Assembly: GCA_023664185.1 (NCBI GenBank)
Contig: JAMPGA010000001.1
Coordinates: 557,856-621,855, forward strand
Origin: Muribaculaceae bacterium
GTDB lineage: Bacteria; Bacteroidota; Bacteroidia; Bacteroidales; Muribaculaceae
Direction: 5' to 3'
Length of the DNA: 64,000 bases
The position numbers and the translations under genes were made by a program. The notes under the pieces are model-generated. The model had not been told where the DNA came from and searched no databases. It saw only the letters and a program-made list of their open reading frames with translations. Below, piece by piece: positions 41,213 to 49,748 of the stretch. Numbering within the stretch: position 1 is the first letter of the stretch; every line of letters begins with the position of its first letter.

Positions 41213-42340
41213 ATGAAACATCATATACTCATAGCATTGGCTCTGCTGGTGGCTATGTGTGGCTGCCGGCGCACTGCGGCCAATACCGACCAAGGAACCC
41301 CTCTGACCAACAAATATGCCCGCGGATTTGAGATAAGCGAGCTCCCCGACGGGGTGCGCCTGCTCGACATTCACGACCCCGAAGGGGTGCAGACCGAGAC
41401 CTTCCACTATGCCCTCGTGCCCCGCGGTGAGGAGGCCAATATACCCGACGGATATACCCGCATAGATATCCCAGTGCGCTCGGTGGTGTGTATGACCTCG
41501 CTGCAGCTATCCAATTTCATACACCTGGGGCTGCAGGATCTGGTGACGGGCATTACGAGCACGCGCCATCTGAAAGACTCGGTGATGAACGCGCGTCTGC
41601 GCTCGGGAGCCACAAGCAAGATTGGCATTGAGGGCAACTTTGACCGCGAAGTGATAATGGCTCTGACCCCCGATGTGATACTGGTGAGCCCCTTCAAGCG
41701 CGGTGGATTCGAGGCACTGCGCGACGCCGGCGCTCCCACCGTGCCCCATCTGGGCTACAAGGAGCTTACCCCCCTGGGACAGGCTGAATGGATGAAGGTG
41801 GTTGGTCTGCTCACAGGCCACGAGCGTGAGGCAGCCGATGCCTTCGACTCCATAGCCGCACGCTACAACACCCTCAAAGCACGTGTCGACTCTGTGGCAC
41901 AGGGCGACAGGCGGCCTACGGTGTTCAGCGGCGAGATGAGGGGTGGCAACTGGTATGCAGTGGGTGGCCGCAGCTTCCTGGCCGAGCTGATGCGCGATGC
42001 CGGCGCCGACTATTTCCTGAAAGACAATACGGAGTCGGGGGGCGTGACCCTGGACTATGAGACGGTCTTTGCGGCAGCCTCCGACGCCGACTACTGGCGC
42101 ATAGTCAACAGCTATGACGGCGAGTATACCTACGATGTGCTCCGCGCCTCCGATGCCCGATATGCTGACTTCAAGGCATGGAAGGATGGCGGCGTGATAT
42201 ATTGCAACATGAAAGAACGCCCTTTCTACGAGAGTATGCCCGTGGAGCCCGACAAGATTCTGGCCGACTTTGTGCTGGTATTCCATCCGCAGCTTGTGCC
42301 GGGCCACGAACCCGCCTACTATAAACTGCTTGAAAAGTGA
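41213..42340 (+). CDS. ABC importer substrate-binding lipoprotein (BtuF/FecB type)
   Basis: Periplasmic binding component for iron-siderophore, haem or cobalamin uptake, 375 residues. The lipoprotein signal is MKHHILIALALLVAMCGC. The protein has the two-lobed TroA-like fold: VVCMTSLQLSNFIHLG near 92, LTPDVILVSPFKRGGFEAL near 152 and VTLDYETVFAAASDADYW near the end of the second lobe. The substrate is not determined by sequence. The GTG of the permease gene overlaps its stop codon. No TonB-dependent receptor is adjacent. Confidence 0.9.
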   Translation: MKHHILIALALLVAMCGCRRTAANTDQGTPLTNKYARGFEISELPDGVRLLDIHDPEGVQTETFHYALVPRGEEANIPDGYTRIDIPVRSVVCMTSLQLSNFIHLGLQDLVTGITSTRHLKDSVMNARLRSGATSKIGIEGNFDREVIMALTPDVILVSPFKRGGFEALRDAGAPTVPHLGYKELTPLGQAEWMKVVGLLTGHEREAADAFDSIAARYNTLKARVDSVAQGDRRPTVFSGEMRGGNWYAVGGRSFLAELMRDAGADYFLKDNTESGGVTLDYETVFAAASDADYWRIVNSYDGEYTYDVLRASDARYADFKAWKDGGVIYCNMKERPFYESMPVEPDKILADFVLVFHPQLVPGHEPAYYKLLEK

Positions 42341-43365
42341 GGATAGGCAAACTGCTGTTGGTGACAGCGGCTATAGTGCTGCTCTTCCTGCTCAATCTTG
42401 TGCTGGGAAGTGTCGACATACCCGTGGCCGATGTGCTGAAAGTGCTCACCGGCTCGGACAGTGAGGTAGACACCGTCTCGCGCACCATAATTCTGAAATC
42501 ACGCCTGCCGCAGGCACTCACGGCCATCATGGCCGGCGCCGGGCTGGCTGTGAGCGGCCTGCTGATGCAGACAGCCTTCCACAATCCGCTGGCCGGCCCC
42601 TCGGTGCTGGGCATCAGCTCGGGTGCCAGCCTGGGTGTGGCCTTCGTGGTGCTCCTGTCGGGGAGCATCGGAGGCGCGGCGCTGAGTCGCATGGGCGCCA
42701 TAGGGAGTGTGGCCATCACGGTCTCGGCCATCATAGGCTCGCTGCTGGTGATGGCGCTCATAGCCTACACGGCCCGCAAGGTGAGGGGCAATGTCACGCT
42801 GCTTATAATGGGTGTGATGATAGGATATCTGGCCAATGCCATAATAGGAGTGCTCAAATTTTTCAGCGCCGAGGAGGATATCCGCGCCTATGTGGTGTGG
42901 GGTCTGGGCAGCTTTGCCCGCGTGTCGGGCGGAGAGACCTACGTGTTTGTGGTGCTGATGCTATGTCTGCTCCCCACCTCCTTCCTGCTGGCCAAGGCCC
43001 TCAATCTGATGCTACTGGGCGACTCCTATGCCCGCAACCTCGGGCTTGACACCGGTCGGGCGCGCATGCAGGTGATAGTCTGCTCGGGCGTGCTGGTGGC
43101 TGTGGTCACAGCCTACTGCGGTCCCATCATGTTTTTAGGTCTGGCCGTGCCCCATCTGTGTCGCGGACTCTTCCGCACCTCCAACCACGCCGTGCTTCTC
43201 CCCGCCTCCCTATTGGCCGGAGCCGCCCTGGCGTTGCTGTGCAATCTGATAGCCCGCCTGCCGGGATTCGAGGGAGCGCTCCCGGTCAACTCCGTCACGG
43301 CGCTGATCGGCGCCCCGGTGGTGATGTGGGTATTGTTCAAGAAACAGAAATCGCGCGTGTCATGA
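42337..43365 (+). CDS. ABC importer permease (FecCD/BtuC type)
   Basis: Ten-helix inner-membrane permease of 342 residues. The GTG start overlaps the preceding stop (GTGA). Typical features are LPQALTAIMAGAGLAVSGLL near 52-71 with the conserved R-LP motif, NPLAGPSVLGISSGA near 83-97, GIIGFVGLVVPH replaced here by GPIMFLGLAVPHLCR, and LPVNSVTALIGAPVVMWVLF at the end. The next gene overlaps it by four bases (ATGA). Confidence 0.94.
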   Translation: MRIGKLLLVTAAIVLLFLLNLVLGSVDIPVADVLKVLTGSDSEVDTVSRTIILKSRLPQALTAIMAGAGLAVSGLLMQTAFHNPLAGPSVLGISSGASLGVAFVVLLSGSIGGAALSRMGAIGSVAITVSAIIGSLLVMALIAYTARKVRGNVTLLIMGVMIGYLANAIIGVLKFFSAEEDIRAYVVWGLGSFARVSGGETYVFVVLMLCLLPTSFLLAKALNLMLLGDSYARNLGLDTGRARMQVIVCSGVLVAVVTAYCGPIMFLGLAVPHLCRGLFRTSNHAVLLPASLLAGAALALLCNLIARLPGFEGALPVNSVTALIGAPVVMWVLFKKQKSRVS

Positions 43366-44351
43366 CTACAACCACTACCCTACTTCTACGCAACCTTACC
43401 ACCGGCTATCACACGCGCCACGGGCTCAAAGCTGTGAGCAGCGACATCAACGCCTCTCTGAGCAGCGGCGAGCTGACATGCCTGCTCGGGCCCAACGGCG
43501 CCGGAAAGTCGACGCTGCTGCGCACCCTGGCCGGATTCAACTCCCCCCTGGAGGGTGAGATACTGCTGATGGGCCAGCCCTTGAAGTCCTATTCGTCGGC
43601 TCGGCTATCGCGCCTGGTGAGCGTGGTGCTCACCGAGCGCCTCATGGTGAGCGAAATGACCGTGGAAGAGCTCGTGGGTATGGGGCGCGCTCCGTATACC
43701 GGATTCTGGGGGCGCCTCTCGGGCACCGACCGCCGCGTGGTGGCCGAGTCGCTTAAGGCCGTGGGGGTGGAGCATATGGCCTCCAGAGCCATACAGACCC
43801 TGAGCGACGGCGAGCGCCAGAAGGTGATGATAGCCAAGGCACTGGCTCAGGAGACACCTGTGATACTGCTCGACGAGCCCACGGCTTTCCTGGACTACCC
43901 CAGCAAGGTGGAAACCATGCACCTTCTCCACACCCTGGCTCACAATCAGAACAAAACCATCTTCCTCTCCACCCACGACCTGGAGCTGGCGCTGCGCACC
44001 GCCGACAATGTGTGGCTCATAGACCGCACCCTGGGCATCACCGAAGGCACTCCCGAAGACCTGGCTCTGCGCGGCTGCCTGGGCAAATACTTTGAGCGCC
44101 CGGGCATCACGTTTGACGTCGACGAGGGGGTATTTGAGATAGCCATGGAGCCCAACGGCCACACAGTGCAGCTGAGAGGCTCCGGTCCGCTGCTACACAT
44201 AACAAAGCGAGCCCTGCGCCGGGCGGGATATACACCCGCCGCCACAGGACCCGTTGTAGAGGTCGCCGAGGACAGTCTGAGCCTCAACGATAAGAAGTTT
44301 GATACAATAGCCGGACTGCTGTCCGGGCTGACGTCACTCCACGGTGACTGA
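43362..44351 (+). CDS. ABC importer ATPase (FecE/BtuD type) with C-terminal extension
   Basis: Nucleotide-binding subunit of the importer, 329 residues from the ATG at 43362. Walker A GPNGAGKST is near 43-51, the signature LSDGERQKV near 146, and Walker B VILLDEPTAFLDY near 166. Beyond the usual domain (about 260 residues) there is a tail of about 70 residues (GTPEDLALRGCLGKYFERP onward), present in several Bacteroidetes relatives, perhaps regulatory. It converges on glmS with an 18-base overlap of the two coding ends. Confidence 0.92.
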   Translation: MTTTTTLLLRNLTTGYHTRHGLKAVSSDINASLSSGELTCLLGPNGAGKSTLLRTLAGFNSPLEGEILLMGQPLKSYSSARLSRLVSVVLTERLMVSEMTVEELVGMGRAPYTGFWGRLSGTDRRVVAESLKAVGVEHMASRAIQTLSDGERQKVMIAKALAQETPVILLDEPTAFLDYPSKVETMHLLHTLAHNQNKTIFLSTHDLELALRTADNVWLIDRTLGITEGTPEDLALRGCLGKYFERPGITFDVDEGVFEIAMEPNGHTVQLRGSGPLLHITKRALRRAGYTPAATGPVVEVAEDSLSLNDKKFDTIAGLLSGLTSLHGD

Positions 44352-46181
44352 CTTGGCCAGGTTGCGCGGCTGATCCACGTTCTTGCCCTTGCCCACGGCA
44401 ATGTAGTAAGCCAGGAGCTGGAGGGGCACAGAGGCCACGATGGGAGTGAGGCACTCGGGCACCGAGGGAATCTCGATGCAGAAGTCGGCGAGATCGGTCA
44501 TGGCGGTGTTTCCCTTGCTCACAATGGCCACAACGGCGCCGCCACGGCTCTTCACCTGCTGCACGTTTGATATGATCTTGTCGTAGAGCGAGTCGCTCGG
44601 GGCTATGATCACGCTGGGCATCTCATGGTCAATAAGAGCGATGGGGCCATGTTTCATCTCGGCTGCGGGATAGCCCTCGGCATGTATGTAGGATATCTCC
44701 TTGAGCTTGAGGGCACCCTCGAGGGCTGTGGGATAGTTGTAGCCGCGACCCAGATAGAGGAAGTTGTGGGCATAGGTGAAGATGCGCGAGAGCTTCTGCA
44801 CCTCGGAGTCGCACTTCAGAGTCTCCTCCAGAATCTCGGGCATGCTCATGAGCGACGATGCCACCTCAGCCACCTTTTCGGCGTCGATGAGTCCGCGCAG
44901 CTGCCCGATGGCCAGAGCCATAAGGGTGAGCACGGTGACCTGCCCGGTGAAGGCCTTTGTAGAGGCCACACCGATCTCCGGACCCACATGGATATATGTG
45001 CCGGCATCGGTGTTGCGGGGGATGGATGCGCCCACCACGTTGCAAACGCCGTAGACAAACGCGCCCTTCTCCTTGGCTATCTGAATGGCAGCCAGCGTGT
45101 CGGCGGTCTCGCCCGACTGCGAGATGGCTATGACAATATCCTTGGGGCCGAGCACAGGGTTGCTGTAGCGGAACTCCGAGGCATACTCCACCTCGACAGG
45201 TATGCGGCAGAAGTCTTGCAGCAGGTGCTTGCCTATGAGGGCAGCGTGCCACGATGTGCCGCAGGCCACCATGACTATGCGCGAGCAGTTGAGAAATTTG
45301 TCTTTATTGAGCTCCACACCCGAGAGCACCACGCGGCGGCCATCATCGGTGATGCGGCCGCGCAGACAGTCGCGCAGAGTGGAGGGCTGCTCGAAAATCT
45401 CTTTAAGCATGAAGGTGTCATATCCACCCTTCTCCAGCTGAGCCAGGGAGAGCTGCAGCTTCTGCACGTCGATCTTCGAGGGGGTGTTTGAGTCGATTGA
45501 GATGATCTGCAGGGGCTCGTTGCGCGTGATCTTGGCAATTTCATTGTCTTTCAAATAGATCACCTTGTCGGTATATCCCACAATGGGGGTGGCGTCAGAG
45601 GCAATGAAAGTCTCGCCCTCGCCCACACCGATCACCAGGGGCGAGCTCTTGCGTGCCACGATGAGGGTGTCGGGGTTGCCCTTCTCCACCACGGCTATGG
45701 CATAAGCGCCCTCCACCTGCAGCAGAGCCTCGCGGACGGCCTCAAGGAGTGTGCACGACGATGTGAGCTTGATGTATTCTATGAGCTGCACCAGCACTTC
45801 GGTGTCGGTCTCCGACTTGAATGTATATCCGTGGTCGGCAAGCACCTTCTTGAGCACAGCATAGTTCTCGATGGTTCCGTTGTGCACCAGTGCTATGTCG
45901 CCGCTCTGGCTCACGTGGGGGTGTGCATTGATGTCGTTAGGTTCGCCGTGAGTGGCCCAGCGGGTATGGGCTATGCCGAGCGACCCTTTGGTATTGCCGG
46001 CAGCGGCGGTCTGCTCAAGGTTGGCAACCTTCCCGTGGCTTTTATGCACATTAAGACAACCGTCGGTGTCGACAAGCGCCACTCCGGCGCTGTCATACCC
46101 GCGGTATTCGAGACGTTTAAGTCCCTGTATCAATATATCATAGGCTTCGTTAGAGCCGATATAACCTACAATTCCACACAT
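44334..46181 (-). CDS. glmS: glutamine-fructose-6-phosphate aminotransferase
   Basis: Makes glucosamine 6-phosphate for cell-wall and sugar-nucleotide synthesis, 615 residues. The N-terminal class II glutaminase starts MCGIVGYIG with catalytic Cys2. Two SIS domains follow (CGTSWHAALIGKHLL near 311 and YLGRGYNYPTALEGALKLKE near 478). The C-terminal AKSVTVE is the family's conserved end. Its product also feeds the GDP-glucosamine route suggested by the PtmE-like gene. I see no glmS ribozyme in the 150-base leader. Confidence 0.97.
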   Translation of the reverse strand: MCGIVGYIGSNEAYDILIQGLKRLEYRGYDSAGVALVDTDGCLNVHKSHGKVANLEQTAAAGNTKGSLGIAHTRWATHGEPNDINAHPHVSQSGDIALVHNGTIENYAVLKKVLADHGYTFKSETDTEVLVQLIEYIKLTSSCTLLEAVREALLQVEGAYAIAVVEKGNPDTLIVARKSSPLVIGVGEGETFIASDATPIVGYTDKVIYLKDNEIAKITRNEPLQIISIDSNTPSKIDVQKLQLSLAQLEKGGYDTFMLKEIFEQPSTLRDCLRGRITDDGRRVVLSGVELNKDKFLNCSRIVMVACGTSWHAALIGKHLLQDFCRIPVEVEYASEFRYSNPVLGPKDIVIAISQSGETADTLAAIQIAKEKGAFVYGVCNVVGASIPRNTDAGTYIHVGPEIGVASTKAFTGQVTVLTLMALAIGQLRGLIDAEKVAEVASSLMSMPEILEETLKCDSEVQKLSRIFTYAHNFLYLGRGYNYPTALEGALKLKEISYIHAEGYPAAEMKHGPIALIDHEMPSVIIAPSDSLYDKIISNVQQVKSRGGAVVAIVSKGNTAMTDLADFCIEIPSVPECLTPIVASVPLQLLAYYIAVGKGKNVDQPRNLAKSVTVE

Positions 46182-46247
46182 TAGCTAATTGGGGTAAGTT
46201 AGTTAAGTTACATAAGGAGATGATGTATATACGCACAAAGCGGACTA

Positions 46248-46255
46248 CAAATTTA
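46248..46255 (-). promoter_or_regulatory. -7 element of glmS
   Basis: TAAATTTG on the minus strand, 66 bases before the glmS ATG, matches TAnnTTTG. A -33 TTG was not found at the standard distance. Confidence 0.45.
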
Positions 46256-46327
46256 GCTAAAATCAGCGAGATAACCTAATCTCGGACGCTAAATAACCAA
46301 AATCCGGCAGCCGAGAGGCTTGAAAAG

Positions 46328-46852
46328 TCAATTCCAGGGGAGGACGGTGGTGTCGTAGATCCACACGCGCATCACCGAACCCACGCAGCTCACACATCCC
46401 ACCATATCGCCGTCGAGCGACGGATCGGTAATCACGATGATACCCTCGGGGGCGGTTGTGGCCTTGAGGTCGGTCATCGACTGGTAAGAGACGTTGTATT
46501 TACCATCGCCTGTCGAGGTAAACTCCACGGCATATGTATCGGGCTCATATTTCATCTGATAGGTGCCGCCCGTAAACTCGAAGGTTTCGGGAGCCGCACA
46601 TGCCGACTTGGGCAGATATGTGCCCTGCCAGCCGGTTATGTCGATTATGTAGTAATCGCCGCTTTCACCTTTCTTCTCAAAGGCCATGCCGGGGAGAAGC
46701 TCGATGGTGTCGTCCCACTGGTTGAGCATGGGGGTTGAGGTGGAAGGCTCGGAGTAGAGGTTGGTGGTCTTGCCCACCACCACATATTCCTGAGCGGCGG
46801 CGGTGAGAGTCATGGCAGTCAGAGCCACGAAGAGCATAAGGAGCTTTTTCAT
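46328..46852 (-). CDS. secreted SH3-like domain protein
   Basis: A 174-residue exported protein with a signal peptide (KKLLMLFVALTAMTLTAAA). It starts its mature part with YVVVGKTTNLYSEPSTSTPM, resembling bacterial SH3 domains, followed by a second beta-rich part containing YNVSYQSMTDLKATTA. Cysteines near the end (GCVSCVG) may form a disulfide. The function is unknown, and it lies ten bases after the Lrp-type gene, so the two may be co-transcribed. Confidence 0.75.
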   Translation of the reverse strand: MKKLLMLFVALTAMTLTAAAQEYVVVGKTTNLYSEPSTSTPMLNQWDDTIELLPGMAFEKKGESGDYYIIDITGWQGTYLPKSACAAPETFEFTGGTYQMKYEPDTYAVEFTSTGDGKYNVSYQSMTDLKATTAPEGIIVITDPSLDGDMVGCVSCVGSVMRVWIYDTTVLPWN

Positions 46853-46862
46853 TCTATCTTGA

Positions 46863-47327
46863 TTATTCTTCGTAAGTCACGGGGAGCACTCGGGATATGG
46901 AGTGATCCAGCGATATCAGTGTTTCGGTGCCCACCACGCCGGGTATGTTCTGCAGCTTGTTGTTGAGCAGGTCCATCAGATGTTCGTTGTCGCGGGCAAA
47001 GAGTTTGATGAGCATAGTGTAGGGGCCGGTGGTGAAATGACACTCCACAATCTCGGGAATCTTCTCGAGCTCGGGCACCACCTCGCGATACATGGCTCCT
47101 CGCTCAAGGTTGACACCTATATAGGTGCATGTGGTGTAGCCGAGCACTTTGGGGTCGACATTATAGCCCGATCCCGTGATGACGTTGAGGTCTATCATGC
47201 GCTGTATGCGCTGGTGGATAGCCGCACGCGACACACCACACTCCTGTGCCACATCCTTTGAGGCGATACGGGCGTTGCGCATCACAATTTCGAGTATCTT
47301 TCGGTCGAGATTGTCTATTTTTTCCAT
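46863..47327 (-). CDS. Lrp/AsnC-family transcriptional regulator
   Basis: Leucine-responsive-type regulator of 154 residues. The N-terminal helix-turn-helix includes LDRKILEIVMRNARIASKDV and VSRAAIHQRIQRM. The C-terminal RAM domain has VLGYTTCTYIGVNLE and HFTTGPYTMLIKLFA, with the ligand-binding GNVE-type loop reduced. Amino-acid or related ligand sensing is expected, but no ligand can be named. It has a canonical promoter and probably also reads into the SH3-like gene. Confidence 0.92.
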   Translation of the reverse strand: MEKIDNLDRKILEIVMRNARIASKDVAQECGVSRAAIHQRIQRMIDLNVITGSGYNVDPKVLGYTTCTYIGVNLERGAMYREVVPELEKIPEIVECHFTTGPYTMLIKLFARDNEHLMDLLNNKLQNIPGVVGTETLISLDHSISRVLPVTYEE

Positions 47328-47370
47328 GTACGCTTTTGCTGAAACTGATAAGTAGGGTGAAAAAGTGTGG

Positions 47371-47400
47371 CAAATATACGCATTTTTCGCGAAATAGCAA
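47371..47400 (-). promoter_or_regulatory. promoter of the Lrp-type gene
   Basis: TTG at 47398-47400 and TATATTTG at 47371-47378 on the minus strand are 19 bases apart, a full consensus match. Confidence 0.7.
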
Positions 47401-47411
47401 TCATTTTGCTA

Positions 47412-48047
47412 TCAAAAATCCTTTTTCACCTGCATCAGGGTCAGTCCGTCGCGCAGCGGGAGTATCACGGTGGAGAGCCGAGGGTGCGATGCCACAAGGG
47501 TGTTGAAGGCGTCGAGCCCCAGGGTCTGGGCATCGTGGTGAAGGGTGGTGTCGAGCACTTTGTCGTCCCAAAGAGTGTTGTCGGCAAGGATGAATCCGCC
47601 GGGGTTCATGAGCGGCAGCAGCATGTCGAGATAGGCCGTATAGTCGCGCTTGTTGGCGTCGATATACACCATATCCCACCCACCGGGCAGGCTGGGCACC
47701 ACACTGAGGGCGTCGCCGATGTGGAGGGTTATCTTATCTCCGCCGGGCGATGTGGCAAAGAGCTCGGTGAGACTGTCGGCCATCTCGTCGTCTATCTCCA
47801 CGGTGTGCACCTGGGCATCTTCCTCAAGATTCTCGGCCAAACACAGTGCTGAATATCCGGTGAAAGCGCCCAGCTCGAGCACTCTGCGGGGCTTTATCAT
47901 GGCTGTGAGCATGGCCAGCACACGCCCCTGATGATGCCCCGAGCACATGCGCGGATACAGACAGGTGAGATGTGTGTGGCGGTAGAGGCGCTCGAGATGG
48001 GGAGGTTCGGGGGAGATATGATCGAGTATATATTCGTCGCGCGTCAT
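47412..48047 (-). CDS. SAM-dependent O-methyltransferase
   Basis: Class I methyltransferase of the O-methyltransferase family 3 (caffeoyl-CoA or catechol type), 211 residues from the ATG at 48047. The SAM-binding ELGAFTGYSALCLAE is near 58-72, followed by the VYIDANKRDY segment and ILADNTLWDDKV, which hold the metal-binding Asp and Asn. The substrate is unknown. It is the last gene of the minus-strand run that starts with the Na/Pi cotransporter. The upstream aroQ ends nine bases before it. Confidence 0.9.
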   Translation of the reverse strand: MTRDEYILDHISPEPPHLERLYRHTHLTCLYPRMCSGHHQGRVLAMLTAMIKPRRVLELGAFTGYSALCLAENLEEDAQVHTVEIDDEMADSLTELFATSPGGDKITLHIGDALSVVPSLPGGWDMVYIDANKRDYTAYLDMLLPLMNPGGFILADNTLWDDKVLDTTLHHDAQTLGLDAFNTLVASHPRLSTVILPLRDGLTLMQVKKDF

Positions 48048-48055
48048 GCCTATGA

Positions 48056-48469
48056 TTATCCCATTATTATGGCCTGCGCGGCCAGGAAATAAGAATTGAG
48101 CCCAAATCCGGCTATGGTGCCCTGACACTCGGGGGCTATGAGCGACTTGTGGCGTATGGGCTCGCGCGAGGCCACGTTGGTGATGTGGACCTCGATGACC
48201 GGGATGGATATCGAGGCTATGGCATCGGCTATGGCCAGCGAAGTGTGGGTATAGGCTCCGGCGTTGAGGATAATGCCGTCGGCATCGGCTTCCTGAAGCC
48301 AGTCTATGATGTCGCCTTCGTGGTTTGACTGGCGGTATTCTATATCGTCGCCGGCAAGCATCTCGCGCAGCTGCACCAGATATGACTCAAACGAGCGTGT
48401 GCCATAGAGCTCGGGCTCTCGTGTGCCGAGCATGTTGAGGTTGGGACCGTTGATAATGAGTATCTTCAT
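48056..48469 (-). CDS. aroQ: type II 3-dehydroquinate dehydratase
   Basis: Third enzyme of the shikimate pathway, 137 residues, the usual length. It starts ILIINGPNLNMLGTREPELYG with the catalytic Tyr in the lid loop. The ILNAGAYTHTSLAIADAI segment near 71-88 and VIEVHITNVASREPIRH near 95-111 with the catalytic His are conserved. It overlaps the small membrane protein gene upstream by four bases. Confidence 0.96.
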   Translation of the reverse strand: MKILIINGPNLNMLGTREPELYGTRSFESYLVQLREMLAGDDIEYRQSNHEGDIIDWLQEADADGIILNAGAYTHTSLAIADAIASISIPVIEVHITNVASREPIRHKSLIAPECQGTIAGFGLNSYFLAAQAIIMG

Positions 48470-48744
48470 AACATTTCAGCATTTTGCACCAATAGGAATA
48501 TAGCCACCGTGGTGAGCACCATGACGGCCAGCAGTATCCACGTCACTTCATGCCGCCCTGGCCATGCCTTCCATGCCAGCCACGACGACAGCAGCATATA
48601 GAAGGGATAGATCATCACGAAGGTCTTCACCGTCTCGGCCATGGGGCCGGGCTTGATGGCGCCCAGCAGCCAGGGGAAGGAAAACAGGGGGAGCGACACC
48701 ACGATGATGAGCAGTGTGATCCACACGGGTGGGCGGCGATTCAT
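48466..48744 (-). CDS. small membrane protein
   Basis: A 92-residue protein with three likely membrane helices (ITLLIIVVSLPLFSFPWLL, TFVMIYPFYMLLSSWLAW, and WILLAVMVLTTVAIFLLV). It has no recognised family. Both ends overlap the neighbours by four bases (epimerase before, aroQ after), so it is tightly embedded in the operon and likely real. Confidence 0.75.
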   Translation of the reverse strand: MNRRPPVWITLLIIVVSLPLFSFPWLLGAIKPGPMAETVKTFVMIYPFYMLLSSWLAWKAWPGRHEVTWILLAVMVLTTVAIFLLVQNAEML

Positions 48745-49748
48745 CGGGCTGACTTTTTGGTTGATTTTGATGATCTGTAAGCCTCGACCGTGCGCTTTAT
48801 ACCCTCGGTGAGCGACACCTGCGGATTGAACCCGAATCCCTCGACGGCGTCGGCCACATCGCAGTTCCAGTTGCGCTGGGCCATGATGCGATATTTGTCG
48901 GAGTTAAGAGTGACGGCCTCCATCTTTGCAGCGCCCCATTTTTCGGACACGCGGCAGGCTATGGAGAGCATCCACAACGGCAGTCTCACGGGTATCACCA
49001 GCAATCGTCCCAGCGCCTTTGACACTATCTTGCGAAATTCGCTCTGGGTATAGGCTCTGGGCTCCGACACTATATACTTGCGGTGAGGCTCGGAGCGCTC
49101 CAGGGCATCGAAGATGGCGCGGGCCAGGTCCTCGACATAGATGAATGTGAGCATCTGTTTGCGGAATCCCACCCCGAAGTCGAAATGGGCGTCGATACAT
49201 TTTATCATCATCAGATAGTCCTGTTCGTGAGGGCCATATACACCCGTGGGGCGCAATATTATCCAGGGGAGCTGAGGGAGTGTCTGCAAGAAGGTCTCGG
49301 CCTTGATCTTTGATACCCCGTAGCGGGTATTGGGCGAGGGTATCATGCGGCCATCCAGAGGGGTATAACCTTTCTCGTCGCCAGGGCCGAGAGCCGAGAG
49401 GGAGGATATGTAGAGGAATCTCTCGGGCACACCCACCACTTCGAGGTAGGTCTCGGTGAAGTCACGCAGGTAGCCGTAGTTGATGCGGTTGAAGTCGGTG
49501 AAGTTCACACACTTTGTGGCACCGAGGTTATACACCACATAGTCCCACGAGTGTCCCTCAAGCTGTGAGGCCAGCTTGTCGGGGTCGTCATAATCAAGTG
49601 TGATGAACTTAAAGGCCGGATCGGTGAGGAAGCGCCGAGATGTGGATTCGCGCACGCCACACCATGTGTCGTAGCCGCGTCTCAGGGCCTCGGCGGCTAT
49701 AAACCCGCCTATGAAGCCACCGGCTCCCACGATGAGTACGGATTTCAT
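48741..49748 (-). CDS. NAD-dependent epimerase/dehydratase
   Basis: Extended short-chain dehydrogenase of 335 residues from the ATG at 49748. The Rossmann signature VGAGGFIGGFIA is near 6-17. SSLSAL and the catalytic YGVSKIK (YxxxK) are near 124-130 and 153-160. LRPTGVYGPHEQDYL and a C-terminal substrate domain follow. It probably acts on a nucleotide sugar or related compound, perhaps supplying the adjacent glycosyltransferase. Its start overlaps the end of that glycosyltransferase gene (ATGA). Confidence 0.9.
   Translation of the reverse strand: MKSVLIVGAGGFIGGFIAAEALRRGYDTWCGVRESTSRRFLTDPAFKFITLDYDDPDKLASQLEGHSWDYVVYNLGATKCVNFTDFNRINYGYLRDFTETYLEVVGVPERFLYISSLSALGPGDEKGYTPLDGRMIPSPNTRYGVSKIKAETFLQTLPQLPWIILRPTGVYGPHEQDYLMMIKCIDAHFDFGVGFRKQMLTFIYVEDLARAIFDALERSEPHRKYIVSEPRAYTQSEFRKIVSKALGRLLVIPVRLPLWMLSIACRVSEKWGAAKMEAVTLNSDKYRIMAQRNWNCDVADAVEGFGFNPQVSLTEGIKRTVEAYRSSKSTKKSAR

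Noticed and set aside
46182..46327. glmS ribozyme or other leader RNA
   Set aside because: The gap shows a promoter and a weak hairpin, but none of the ribozyme core that I can recognise.
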